In this document: positions 11,360 through 22,210 of the stretch, piece after piece
Position numbering within the stretch: the stretch's first letter is position 1
Layout: the number at the start of each line of letters is the position of its first letter
NCBI GenBank assembly: GCA_038025085.1
Contig: CM076147.1
Span: 33,759,766 to 33,823,765, forward strand
DNA length: 64,000 bases
Direction: 5' to 3'
Source of the DNA: Tetragonia tetragonoides
Lineage: Eukaryota; Streptophyta; Magnoliopsida; Caryophyllales; Aizoaceae
Made by a program: the position numbers and the translations under genes
The notes under the pieces: model-generated
What the model was told of the DNA's origin: nothing
The model's database searches: none
Seen by the model: the letters and a program-made list of their open reading frames with translations, nothing else

Positions 11360-14300
11360 CTAATTTATGGGCTTCAGTCCCATTCCCCTCGACGATTCAA
11401 GTACTTGTTGGCGCGCCAAACCCTTTGTAAGCGGATCCGCAACATTCTTTTCGAACCTGACAAAATCCAAACAAATCACACCGTGAGATATCAAGTGTCT
11501 TAAAGACTTATGTCTCACTGTCAGATGTCTCCTTTTCTCATTAAACTTCTTACTATTCACTTTTGCTATAGCAGCTTGGCTATCACAGTGAAGAGAAATA
11601 GGAGGTATAGGCTGAGTTAATATAGGAATATCAGTTAATAAACTTTTCAACCACTCAGCTTCAGCACTAGCAGTATCTAAAGCTACTATTTCAGCTTCCA
11701 TGGTGGAACGAGAGATAATAGTCTGCTTTACAGACTTCCAATAAACTGCACCTCCACCCAAACTAAATACATAACCACTAGTAGCTTTAATATCATGACA
11801 ATCAATTATCTAATTTGCATCACAATATCCTTCAAGCACTGCAGGGTAACCACTATAATGAATAGCATAATCAATCGTACCCTTTGAATATTTAAATAAC
11901 CTTTCTAAAGCCGTCCAATGCGCAGTGCCAGGATTGTGAGTATATCTAGCCAACTTACCGACCACAAATGCAATGTCAGGTCTAGTATAATTTGTAAGAT
12001 GCAACAACGATCCAACAATTTGAGAATACTTATATTGGAAATAGTTTCCCCCACATTTTTCTTCAATTTAAAAGTTGGATCAAAAGGAGAATATACAGGA
12101 CTCACATCAAAAAAACCAAACTTTTTCATCAACTTCTCAATATAATGAGATTGGGTCAATGCAATGCCATCATGCTTTTTAATTAATTTGATACCCAAAA
12201 TCACATCAACCGGACCAAGGTCCTTCATATCAAAATTTTTAAACAAGAACTTTTTCGTATCATTAATAACACGAATATCACTACTCAATATCAAAATATC
12301 ATCAACATATAAACAAAGAATTACACAAGTACCATCGACTTGCTTGATATAAAGACATTTATCACCACCATTTATTTGAAAACCATTTGAAATCATAACT
12401 TGATTAAACTTTTCATGCCATTGCATTGGAGCTTGTTTCAAACCATAAAGCGACTTTACAAGCTTGCAAACTTTTTTCTCTTGGCCAGGAACAACAAAAC
12501 CTTCCGGTTGTTCCATGTAAATCTCCTCCTCCAAATCACCATTTAGAAAAGCAGTTTTCACATCCATTTGATGAATTTCTAATTTATAGATAGAGGCAAT
12601 GGCAATTAAAACTCTAATAGTAGAAATTTTTGAAACTGGAGAATATGTATCAAAGAAATCTATACCTTTCACTTGTTTGAAACCTTGGACTACAAGTCTA
12701 GCTTTAAATTTTTCAATAGAACCGTCGGGTAGCAATTTCTTTTTAAAAATCCACTTGTAGCCTAAAGTTTTACAACCAGGTGGAAGGTCAATTAAAATCC
12801 AAGTTTTATTTTGCAAAATAGAATCTACCTCACTTTGGATGGCTTCTTTCCAAAACGGAGCGTCAACAGACGTCATTGCTTCACTAAAAGTTTTTGGATC
12901 ATCTTCAAGTAAAAATGTAACAAAATCGGGACCAAAACTTTTAGCTCTTTTAGCCCTTGTACTCTGTCTAGGGACAATTGGCTCAATTGGCTCCAGAATA
13001 AAACCACTAGAAGATGAAGGCTCACTAAAATTCAAAAAAGAAGGCTCAGAAACAGATTTTAGAATTTTAGTTTTCACTGGAAAAACATTTTCAAAGAAAA
13101 CAACATCACGAGATTCAATAATAGTATTAATAGCAATTTCAGGAACTTCAGAAGTCAACACCAAACATCTATAAGTAGTACTATGTAAAGAATAACCAAT
13201 AAAAGCACAATCAACTATTTTTGGACCAATCTTCCTTTTCTTTGTAGTAGGTATATTTACCTTGGCTAAACACCCCCACACTTTGATATGTTTCAAAGTC
13301 GGCTTTTTATTTTTCCACAACTCATAGGGGGTCTTATCAACATTTTTATATGGCACTCTATTCAACACATAGCAAGCAGCATATAAAGCTTCACCCCACA
13401 AATTATTAGGCAAGTCAGAACTAAGTAACATTACATTAATCATGTCCAACAAAGTACGGTTTTTCCTTTCTGCAACCCCATTAGATTGAGGTGCACGAGG
13501 AGGCGAAACCTGATGTATAACACCATATTCCTCACAAAATTGAATCATCTCAGTAGGAGCATACTCACCTCCTCTATCGGAACGAAGAATCTTAATTTTC
13601 TTTTCCAATTGATTTTCAACTTCAGCTTTATAAGCTTTAAATCTATCAAACAAATCACTCTTGGCACTAACCAAATAAACATAGCAATACTTGGAATAAT
13701 CATCAATAAAGGTAATAAAATACCTTTTTCCACCACGAGTCAAAATATTTTCACTATCACAAAGATCGCTATGAATTAACTCTAACAAGCTAGTATCTTC
13801 TTCAACCGACTTAAAAGGTTTTCTAGGTTGTTTAGCTTGCACACATAATTCACATCTTTCTTTAGCATCAACACTAGATTTAGGAATAAGGTCTAAATGC
13901 ATCATACGTCTAAAAAGTTTGCAAATTCACATGACCAAGCCTAGCATGCCAAATATTAGAAATCTCAACATTTGCAACACACAAAGAATTACCAGAAATA
14001 GTATTCACCTCTTTGGGCACAACATTAAGTTTAAATAATCCATCACATATATAACCTTTGCAAATAAAATTACCATTCTTTGTAATCACAATTGCATTAG
14101 ATTCAAGAATAACTTTATAGCCACATTGTACCAACAAGGAAGCAATAATAAGATTTTTTCTAACATCGGGAACATGATATACTTGATCTAAATCAAGAGA
14201 CTTTCCAGATGAAAATTTTAATTTAACAAGACCTTCACCAAGGATGGAAGAAGTAACACCATTACCCATACTAACCGTTTTTGCATATGACTCAACATAA

Positions 14301-14467
14301 GTAGAAAATAGACTCTTATTAATACAAACATGAACATTAGCACCGGAGTCTACAAACCAATCATTCATATTATATACCATATTTATAACCGGGTTAGAAA
14401 CAACCCCCACATTAACCATAGCCATAATAAGTAAATAAGGCAAAGTCAAATATAAAAAATCAATCAA
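11360..14467 (-). pseudogene. Copia pol remnant, copy 2, identical to copy 1
   Basis: This is the same protease, integrase, RT and RNase H series as copy 1, shifted by exactly 4869 bp. Translations of all segments are identical to those of copy 1, including both frameshifts (near 13909 and 12039) and the stop at 11810-11812. Shared lesions mean that the two copies come from duplication of one defective element, not from two insertions. The lack of differences means either a recent duplication or a collapsed/duplicated assembly. gag is missing here too. Confidence 0.93.
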
Positions 14468-14769
14468 AAGTCGTACAATTTTAAATCCACAAATACTATC
14501 TCAGTAACAAGAAACAGAAAACTACCAAAGAATGTATGATCTAAAGACTTTGATAATATGATGTCAAAAGGCAGTGGCAGATTGTATATGCAATCTAATT
14601 TATAACCTTGAGCCAACAACTACTTAGTACTTACTAATCATGAATCACACTTCGTAACAAGTATATTTGCCCAATGGGCACAAGAAATGAGAAAGCTACT
14701 TCACACAATAGTAATTCAATTTAACATACTAATCTTAGGATATATAAAATACCGTGTTTCCTCTCTAAG

Positions 14770-15633
14770 TGTTGAAAAATATTGATAAAATAATACCTCA
14801 ATAAATAATACCTCGATTATAAGTATAAATACGTCAATGTTTACCAAAACAAAAACAACATTAAAGACAACAACTTTTAAAGATCAATACAAATATACAC
14901 ACTTTGAATATAAATAACGATTAATCAAATAAGAAGTATTTATATATATAAAAAGAAGAGATTAGAAGTAGCCTGGGTTGAAGCACGCTGGGCGCTTTCC
15001 TTAGAGAGGAAACGCCCCCACTGCACTGGTAAATTAATCAAGTGCGTTCCTCCCCCAAGATACGACAACCCGTTGGATTTCTTTGGTGCAGCAAGGAGAA
15101 ATCCCCGAACCAACATTTACCCAATGCTCACTAGTAATAATAATAATATAATATAATATAATATATTAGTTTATAATAATAAAATACTAAGTGTTGTACT
15201 GATGTAGTAGTGATTGAGAAAATAATAAGACAAAAGACTTAGGGAAATAATTAAACTTTATTTAAGCAATTGCTCGCCAGCCTTCCTCTTGTTTTTTTTT
15301 TTTTTTTTCAACTAGAACCAACCTCAATTATATAGAAACAATTGTCTTTGCCTTGACTCTGTAACGTTCAAGGAGGAGAGTAATAACTCACCTCTTTAAA
15401 ACCAAATGAAAGAAAATATTCTCATAATCACACAAACGGTTACTTGCCAAACCATTACTCCAATATTTATGCCAAGAATGCTAATAAGTTTATTTGACCA
15501 AAAATAAGCACCAGTTACAAAACCAACGTTATAAAACTAGAAGATAATTTAGATACCCAACAATAAAGATACAAAGGAATTTAATACACTAATAAATACA
15601 AATTTTAATTTTAAAGCACAAAATATTTCAACA
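14770..15633 (-). repeat. Right LTR (5' LTR of the element)
   Basis: 864 bp, same ends as the others. It is identical to the middle LTR in its left part as far as read, but differs at several sites in the last 200 bp, such as G at 15438. The internal side continues with CTTAGAGAGGAAAC on the minus strand, which matches no primer-binding site that I recognise. Confidence 0.93.
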
Positions 15634-16325
15634 GACCCTAACCAGTAATAACACCCACTTGCGTACATGTAACACTTGCTGCTATCCAAGCTATAATCTT
15701 TATTCGCGAAATGCCCACAATATCTCCATTCATCAGTCCTTAGTGAGTACACAAAAACTGAATCAGGATTTAGGATTGTGCTACTGTCATCATCAATTCT
15801 ACTACAATAACCCTTTACAATAACTAACAACCATCTTGTAATCGTCTGTTAACGGATCATAACCCAGAACCATACACTTCATTTGTCGTAAATTTTACAT
15901 TTGTTGGGAGATTATGCTTACGGATGATCGGAGGTAAAACTTTGAGCTCATTGATTGCCGGGTTCCACAGAGCACGATACGAAGAATCATAGTTGTACTC
16001 GTACAGATAATATAATCCATCACTAGGGCATATCATATAGTATATCATGTGCCAGAACTCTAGGTGTTTCAGTTTCATCAACCAACAACTCAAACAACTG
16101 AAGTTCACCATGACTTACATAATATTGAGCCAGGAGACAATGACTGTTACTGTTGTTATAATAATTCTTCAGATGCTTGGATGTGAAATCAGGACTAGTA
16201 ATAATAGCATACCATGATTTGCACACACTTTTGAATTGCAATAGCTCTTTCACAGGCAGCCTTGACAAAATCTCAATAATCAAAATTTCTGGCAAATAAT
16301 TCCTAGTCTCCATTTCCACTACCAT
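15634..16325 (-). pseudogene. F-box gene, 5' half (F-box domain), disrupted
   Basis: The minus strand starts at the ATG complementary to 16323-16325 (MVVEMETRNYLPE). An F-box follows (YLPEILIIEILSRLPVKELL, then FKSVCKSWYAI), which in active proteins binds SKP1 in SCF ubiquitin ligases. The F-box-associated region has RALWNPAINELKVLPPI, SVFVYSLRTDEWRYCG and CYYWLGS. Compared with the paralogue at 29369-28256, indels change frame near 16030, 15856 and 15820, and the reading frame is then cut at 15634 by the copia cluster. The start was chosen because the paralogue keeps the same MVVEMETR start. Clear pseudogene. Confidence 0.9.
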
Positions 16326-17100
16326 GGAATTCTCCCTTTCATTTTGAACTCTGAAAAAAAAAGGATGCAAAAGCTATTTTAAACCCAATTTGTAAGCAAC
16401 CTCCTTCACAAATTGCAACACTAAAATTGTAAACACAATGAGGCGGCCTCAAGGTGGGGCGCCTGATACAAGCATGACATCCTGCTGAAGTCATGCTTGG
16501 TGGCCTCACCTTGAGACCACCTTATAACAGACTTATTAAATTATAAAGCATAAATATACTCAATATCCTTTTCATATAAAATAAATGATTACCAAAAATC
16601 TCAACTTTCCTTCAATAGGCGAATCAAAAGGGTGTTGAGATTTGAGCCAGTGTAACGTTGTAAAGAGAGAGCCATTCCTGGACCAATATAAGAATAAACC
16701 AACACACTGTATAAATTGCAATTAATTAAGATGAAGAAGAAGAACAACAAACCCAAAAAAGAAAAATCTGGGGGCTAACTAAGATCAACAAACTAACCCG
16801 TAAATAATGAAATTTATTGTGAAAAGCAATCAATTATAAAAGAGCAAATGTAATGAAAAATCAAGTGCAGTGAGAAAAATCAGGAGAAAAAAAGAAAAGA
16901 AAATTGAAAGGAGAAAAAGAAAAGAAAATTGAAAGAAAACAGACAGTATGTATGTGAGAGCTTTACCTGAGAACTCCAATTGAGGAAAAAAGGCACAACA
17001 AAAACAAAGAAGGAAGACCAACGGCAACAAGGGAGCTTTTGGAGAATCGAAGAGAGATACTATTAAAGAAGAAGTTCAAGAGGGGGCTGGGGCCTGGGGG
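16326..17100 (-). repeat. F-box 5' leader/promoter, duplicated with 29370-29940
   Basis: This upstream stretch matches that of the second F-box copy: GTAACGTTGTAAAG, CATTCCTGGACCAATATAAG, ACCAACACAC, GATGAAGAAGAAGAA and a GAACTCCAATTGAGGAAAAA block occur in the same order. The two F-box genes thus arose by duplication of a segment that included non-coding DNA. The block at 16440-16530 (CCTCAAGGTGGGGCGCC and so on) is absent from the other copy and may be a small insertion. Confidence 0.8.
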
Positions 17101-18960
17101 GTTCACTCACTTCATCCAACACATGGCCAATTTTTATGTCCCAGATAAATGTTTACGTTTGTACTTTTTAATTTGTCCTAGATAAATGTTTACGTTGTTG
17201 AAAAAGCAAGGGAAATTGTTACCCATTTTCTATAGGAGAGATAATTAACTAAGGGATTTTTTGTGCCGAACTACCTTGTTTGGGGTATCATTTGTGACTT
17301 ACTACCTTAAAAGTTTTTTTTTGTGGGGAACTACCTTAGAAAGCCAAAAAGCTTGTTGACCACTACCCTTGACCATATTTTCGGGTATAATTTTCTGAAA
17401 ACCCGAAAATACCCTCACGTGAGGCGCACGTGAGCATTTAAATGACCCTCCCCCTCTTTTATTCAGTTCCCTTTCTTCCCCCCACAGCACGTCCTCCATT
17501 GAAGGATTGAAGGATCTCTATTGAGGGATCTCCTCAAGTTCTCTCTCATTCTTCTCTTTTACAAAATTGACGAGCCAATCCCAGAATTGACGAGTGATCT
17601 TGACTGGCCTGAAGAAGGGTAAGGCTTTTATGCTAAACAAAGGACTTGGACAGAGAACATCTCAGATTTGACCTCCATATTCTCTTTCGGGCAGGTAATT
17701 TGTGACCTATGAAGTGTTCATACTTCATAGTCCTACTGACTACATGAGTGGTTGTGGAGTTGCAAAGGGTTAAAAGAGCTACTTAAGCTCACTGTTTTCT
17801 CTCAATTCAATGACTGATTTAGCAAGACTAATTTAATGATGTGAGTACCAATTCATACAGAAAGAAATTGTTTTATAGTATTTCACTTATTGTAAAGATG
17901 TGAAAATTTTAATGGCTTAAAATAACTCAGAGATTGTTCAGTTCCACTGTTTTAGTTTCTAAAGTTCCTCTGTTTGTTTCTAAAATGGTTACAAAGCTTT
18001 CACCATTAGCGCATCTCAGTTTCTGAAGCAGTATGCGCTGCCCTTCAAGAATATGATGCGCGGCCTCTGTGCCACTTGTTTTAACAACAAAATGGGTTTA
18101 ATAGACATTGTTAATCAGATCGATTTTCAGCTGAGGTGGAATCATTCCCACACTAGCATTCAAGAACATCTACTTTGGTTACAAAGGGAAATGTTTTTTT
18201 CCCGTTTATCACACTTCACGAAGACGATGAGGATATACTTCTTTCATCGGAGTGAGGAGAAACAGTCCTGCTTGTTCTGCTTCTGCTTGCTTCTCAATTT
18301 TGCAAAAGAGAAGAATGAGAGAGAACTTGAGGAGATCGTCGAGCTTTGCTCTTTTAGAGGTTGTTCATGAGCTTGTCAGTCGAGTTGAACTCGATAATAT
18401 TTTGAATTCGAATTCAACTCGATTAGATAAATGACTTGAGAATATATATATTTGTATATATATTATTAATATGTCTTCAAAGAGTTATCTTTATACTACT
18501 AGTTGGTCCCCATTTTTTTTTTTTAAAGAAAACACAATATATATAGGTAGTGACAATTAAGTATTATTCTTTTAATTTCGCTTTAAACTTTTTATTTACT
18601 TTTTATGTCAATTTTTTTTTTTTTTGATAATAACTTTTTAATTCAATTTTTATATATATAGGTAGTGACAATTAAGAAGGCATTTGATTTATATAAAGAG
18701 ACACGCCTTTGTTTATTTTGACTTGAGAATTCTGCTCTTTGTTTGTCCGGTAAAAGTTCTGGAATTTATTGTAAGTGAGCAGTTGAAAGTCATTTAACAG
18801 TTAATTTTTTAAGAATTGAGGGTCTTGATATAAGAGACCAGCACTGGCTTGATGATGTCTTTGGACATTTTGCAATGCTTTGGTGCCTAGAGTATTGCTT
18901 CCAATCTCTCAGACCTCGCCTCGGCGGGATACTCACCGGATTATTGTTGTATAATTGACA
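17101..18960. other. Gene-free stretch, no recognised element
   Basis: No protein family was recognised. 17235-17400 has a low-complexity run (GAACTACCTT twice, CCCGAAAATACCC) that could be the end of a non-autonomous DNA transposon. The open frame at 18053-18370 looks like nothing known. The 24-bp block around ATATAGGTAGTGACAATTAA is repeated at about 18540 and 18655. A near-palindrome TTGAATTCGAATTCAA lies near 18404. Confidence 0.4.
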
Positions 18961-18970
18961 ACTTTGTTAA

Positions 18971-19042
18971 AGTCTATTAGCTCAATGGTAAAGCATTGTG
19001 CTATTTTGCATAAAAAGATATGGGTTCGAATTCCACATAGGC
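18971..19042 (+). repeat. tRNA-like sequence 1 (pseudo-tRNA)
   Basis: Box A TAGCTCAATGG and box B GGGTTCGAATTCC are spaced as in a tRNA, and the ends AGTCTAT and ATAGGCT nearly pair. The anticodon arm is T/A-rich and does not give a confident anticodon. It is probably a tRNA-derived repeat rather than a working tRNA. Confidence 0.6.
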
Positions 19043-19222
19043 TATCTATTTTGTGGTAGCCACTCCAATGGTACATTAGAATCACCCTTTGTATTTTATG
19101 GTAGTCACCCTAATAACACATTATAGCCACCCCTATATTTTGTGTTAGTCACCCTAATAATTTTTTTTGAAGTAAAATTAATGATCTACAATGTGTCTCT
19201 TGGAAGAATTTGATTTGTGGAG

Positions 19223-19295
19223 GCCTGTTAGCTCAGCGGGTAGAGCGTTGTGCTAGTTTTGCATAAAAAGACGTGGGTTCAAATCTCATGTAGGC
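19223..19295 (+). repeat. tRNA-like sequence 2 (best-preserved pseudo-tRNA)
   Basis: GCCT at the start pairs with AGGC at the end. The D arm GCTC/GAGC is perfect, a T-arm GTGGG-TTCAAAT-CTCAT folds, and TTTT follows at once. The overall shape recalls tRNA-Lys. However, the anticodon loop (TAGTTTT) lacks the invariant T33 and the acceptor has mismatches, so a functional tRNA is unlikely. Confidence 0.55.
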
Positions 19296-20229
19296 TTTTA
19301 CACAACTCTTCTTCTTCTTCTTTTTCTTTTCATAATAACATGCACATATGAATTTTATAATGACAAGAACATAAATTTAGAGTCATCCCCGATCTTATAT
19401 CAGAGTCTCCTGAGCCACCATAATCTTATAGCAGATCCTTTCCCAATCGTATATCGGAGTCACCTAAGTGTAAAAAGTTTTTGTGGGATTCAAACCTACC
19501 ATTTGAGCTAATAGACTTCAAATGAGTTCTACAATACGCAATACATTGTGTGAAAAGAGTCACCCCTGATCTTATAACAGAGCCACCCCTGATCTTTATC
19601 AGAGCCACCTTTTATCTTTTACCTCAGCCACCAGTGATTTTTTATGAGAGTCATTCTTATATCAGAGCCACCCCAAGTGCAAAAATTTTTATGTAGGATT
19701 TGAAATTTTGAACCTAGACCCATACTTTTTAAACTCACATGCTCTACCATTTACTTCAAATTGAAACCTACAATACGGAATATATCGTGTGATAAGAGTC
19801 ACCCCAATCTGGATCCACCTCAAGTGTAAAAAGCAGAGTCACCCTTCATACCAGAGTCATTCCGATCTAATATCAGAGTCACTCCTAGTGTAAAATTAGT
19901 GATCTTGAAATTAAATTAATGCCACCCCAATCTTATATCAGAGTCATCCATTTTGTAAATTTTTTTTTAGGGATTCAAACCTGCACCCGTGCTTTGTAAA
20001 TACACATGCCCAGCCATTTAACCTAATTGACTTCAAATAAGTCCCACAATACACAATATAACGTGTGAAAAAGACTCATTCCCAATCTTATATCAGAGTC
20101 CGAGTGTAAAAAGTAGAGACACCCCAATCATATACTAGAGCCACCCCCGATCTTATTTCAGAGCTACCCCTGATCTTATTTTCGCAGCCATCTCTGATCT
20201 TATTTTCAGAGTCACCCCAAGTGTAAAAA

Positions 20230-20299
20230 AGTCTATAGGATTTGAATCTACATGTGTGCGGTGTAGATGCACATGCTCTACCATTTGAGCTAATAGACT
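20230..20299 (-). repeat. tRNA-like sequence 6 with perfect 7-bp acceptor-like stem
   Basis: On the minus strand, AGTCTAT at one end pairs perfectly with ATAGACT at the other, and the D arm GCTC/GAGC is intact. The T arm is short and imperfect. A T6 run follows. The copies at 19482-19519 (anticodon arm deleted), 19691-19770 and 19969-20035 are more degenerate versions in the same orientation. Confidence 0.55.
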
Positions 20300-20579
20300 A
20301 CCTCCTTGCTTACTTCATATAACAAAATTTGTCCAAATCATTAAAGATAAATGAAGAGAAAAAAAAAAAAAAAGGAGTGACACTCCTACCCAAGGCATCT
20401 ATTCTCTCCCATAATCCTCCTAACACCACGTCACCACCTGAAAAGAAACACTGATATTGAACTACTAGTACACCTTAAAGCCACTTTCTCATTATTGCAA
20501 TCTACTAAGGAAACGCCATCACCAACTTTACAGTATCAGAGTCATACTGACATGTTTTTTAATATTAACTCACATACAC

Positions 20580-20735
20580 AAGTGGTTTGGGGTTCGAATT
20601 CTAACTCTTGCGAATGGAACAAATTTCTTGACCAGCCCTCTACCGCTTAGTGTGCTGACAGTTGGGGCGAGAGGATTAGTCACTGTGATCGACGGTGGAT
20701 ATCCTTGGCAAAGACCAAAAGAAAATTAAAAAAAA
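20580..20735 (+). mobile_element. SINE-like element, 5' truncated
   Basis: A box B-like GGGTTCGAATTC is followed by a body with GAGAGGATTAGTC, CTGTGATCGACGGTGGATA and an A-rich end. The same body occurs in short form at 53605-53655, so this is a dispersed family. No clear target duplication was found. Confidence 0.5.
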
Positions 20736-21312
20736 TAACACAACACAATATGATTAGGTTGTTGTCATCAACAAGTTCAGCAACTAGCGACCTATGAAGA
20801 TTTAGCATAGCCTTTTGTGTTCTCACTAACACAGAAATTTATTCCAAACGGAATAAAAGAGTAATGATCGAAAGGCAAAAGTTCACAATGAAACACAAAT
20901 TAATCAGGTAAATGAACTAATTCACAATTATGCACCAAATTCAACTATTGTGCAACTGATCAATATCACAAACAGCACTAAGATTGTGCTCCTACTGCAC
21001 CCAAAAAAAAAAAAAAACATTGTGCTGCTACCGACTCAAAAAACAAACATAAACAAGCCACTATGGACAATATAAACATAAATACTCTCGGTCTTATATC
21101 ATAACCACCCCAATTTATCAGAGTCAATCTGATGTTATATGAGAACCACCTCCCATGTTACATCAGAGCCACTCCTGATCTTATATGAGAGCCACCCCCG
21201 ATGTTATATGAGAGCCACCCCCGGATCGCGATGTTAAATCAGAGTCACCTCAATATTATATATGAGAGCCAACTCCCGTTGTTGTATCAAAGCCACCTCG
21301 AGTGTAAAAAAG

Positions 21313-21487
21313 TGTAGCATTCCACACACAAAGTGTATATTACACCAATTTTAAAGTGTATGTCTCTCTCTTCTCCCTTTTTTCAACATACCCAAACTAC
21401 CCCTGAAATCCAAGGCAGCATGGTCCCATTTTTCCGCCACTCACATAAAAAATGGTGTAAATTACACTTGATGTATGGGTATCACCT
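21313..21487. mobile_element. MITE, about 175 bp, imperfect terminal inverted repeats
   Basis: AAAGTGTATATTACACC near the left end mirrors GGTGTAAATTACACTTG near the right, and the outer 15 bp are more loosely inverted. The element abuts the AGTGTAAAAAAG edge of the tRNA-like array. A related, inverted copy with a shared inner CCTTGGATTTCA segment lies at about 26170-26310. Superfamily not determined. Confidence 0.5.
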
Positions 21488-21639
21488 TCCAATGTAGTGA
21501 TCTCGTATTGTATTCATTATATGGCATATGGAGTTATGGGCCGCCATTCAATGTCGGTTCACTTCCAAACTCACGGTCACAAGCTCAGAGTGTTGTAACT
21601 TAGAAGGGGTATGTCCTGTTCTGTGACTATCATGTGATG

Positions 21640-22210
21640 ACCTTTACAATTTAGCATTTCATGAAGGATGGTTTCTCTGATGTTTTTCGAACGGTTTCGG
21701 AGATTGTACTCCAACTTATCTTTAAGGAAGTGGTGTCTTCATCAGCATTAAAAACACCGTCAAGTTCAGCTGGTAAACTATTCTCTATGCCAGAAAATCT
21801 TACACCCTCCGAAATCATTTGAACGACAACTAAAAGAAACATAGGCCGTGTCTTTGGAATAACGTCTCTACTGTAAATTGCATTTATCCAGCTCTTTAGC
21901 TTGTTGATCCCCAACCCGAATCTCTTTCTACCTTCACCAGCATTGACTTCAAGTGATATATAATAACTCTTGTACTTGATCTGTACAGATACAACGTCTT
22001 ACATCTTTCGAGGCTTTCCCCTCGCAAAGCCAATACTTTATCTTATCTGCGGCATCACAAACATTTGTACAATCTTTGAAGACATGTTAACAACATTTGC
22101 CATTTAAGACGTGGCTATAGCCTGTTACGTATAAATCATTTTTGTCAAGAGATATTGTGATGAAATTTTCTGAATCGCTAGCCTTGAGCACCACCAACAG
22201 AAAATAGTAT
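21640..22210 (-). pseudogene. Ribosome-inactivating protein (type 1 RIP, rRNA N-glycosidase) pseudogene
   Basis: RIPs remove one adenine from the sarcin-ricin loop of large rRNA. On the minus strand an upstream segment (about 22190-22085) has DLYVTGY, the family's first active-site Tyr motif. A second segment (about 21975-21651) has the GLGINKL helix, FLLVVVQMISEGVRF with the active-site Glu and Arg, and LKISW with the conserved Trp. An in-frame TAA near 22087, a frame change near 21980 and loss of the start and signal-peptide region break the gene. The segment between is diverged. No product is expected. RIP genes are common in, but not limited to, Caryophyllales. The family call rests on motif order and spacing only. 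Confidence 0.7.

Larger units (their letters stand above)
5038..15633 (-). mobile_element. Ty1-copia cluster: LTR-internal-LTR-internal-LTR
   Basis: Three LTRs (5038-5895, 9901-10764, 14770-15633) share two internal regions (5896-9900 and 10765-14769), with a constant offset of 4869 bp. All face the minus strand. LTRs start TGTTG and end CAACA. GACC flanks the whole cluster as a target duplication (5034-5037, 15634-15637). The internal regions encode protease, integrase, reverse transcriptase and RNase H in copia order. No gag or CCHC knuckle was found, and no tRNA-Met-type primer site follows the 5' LTR. Both copies share the same frameshifts and stop, so the element was dead before it was duplicated. 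Confidence 0.95.
18971..21310. repeat. Composite array: tRNA-like units alternating with GAGTCACCCC minisatellite
   Basis: About 30 degenerate copies of a 20-22 bp unit (GAGTCACCCC or GAGCCACCCC plus GATCTTATATCA on the + strand) fill 19375-20225 and 21085-21310. Six tRNA-like sequences lie among or beside them: + strand at 18971-19042 and 19223-19295, minus strand at 19482-19519, 19691-19770, 19969-20035 and 20230-20299. Minus-strand units are followed by the same T-rich tail (TTTTTACACTTGGGGTGACTC or close variants), which contains a pol III-type T run. The 20300-21085 gap is filled by other DNA including a SINE. Confidence 0.8.

Noticed and set aside
16830..17030. Phe/Leu-rich minus-strand open frame
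   Set aside because: It comes from a GAAAA-rich leader sequence of the F-box gene and is not a protein gene.
18053..18434. Two overlapping + strand open frames
   Set aside because: No family match and no splice partner or paralogue; could be part of an unknown transposon but cannot be supported.
19223..19295. Functional tRNA gene
   Set aside because: The anticodon loop lacks T33 and the acceptor stem has mismatches; it belongs to a family of similar decayed copies.
19375..21310. CRISPR-like array
   Set aside because: Repeats are degenerate and directly adjoining with no unique spacers of constant size, and the window is a plant nuclear genome.
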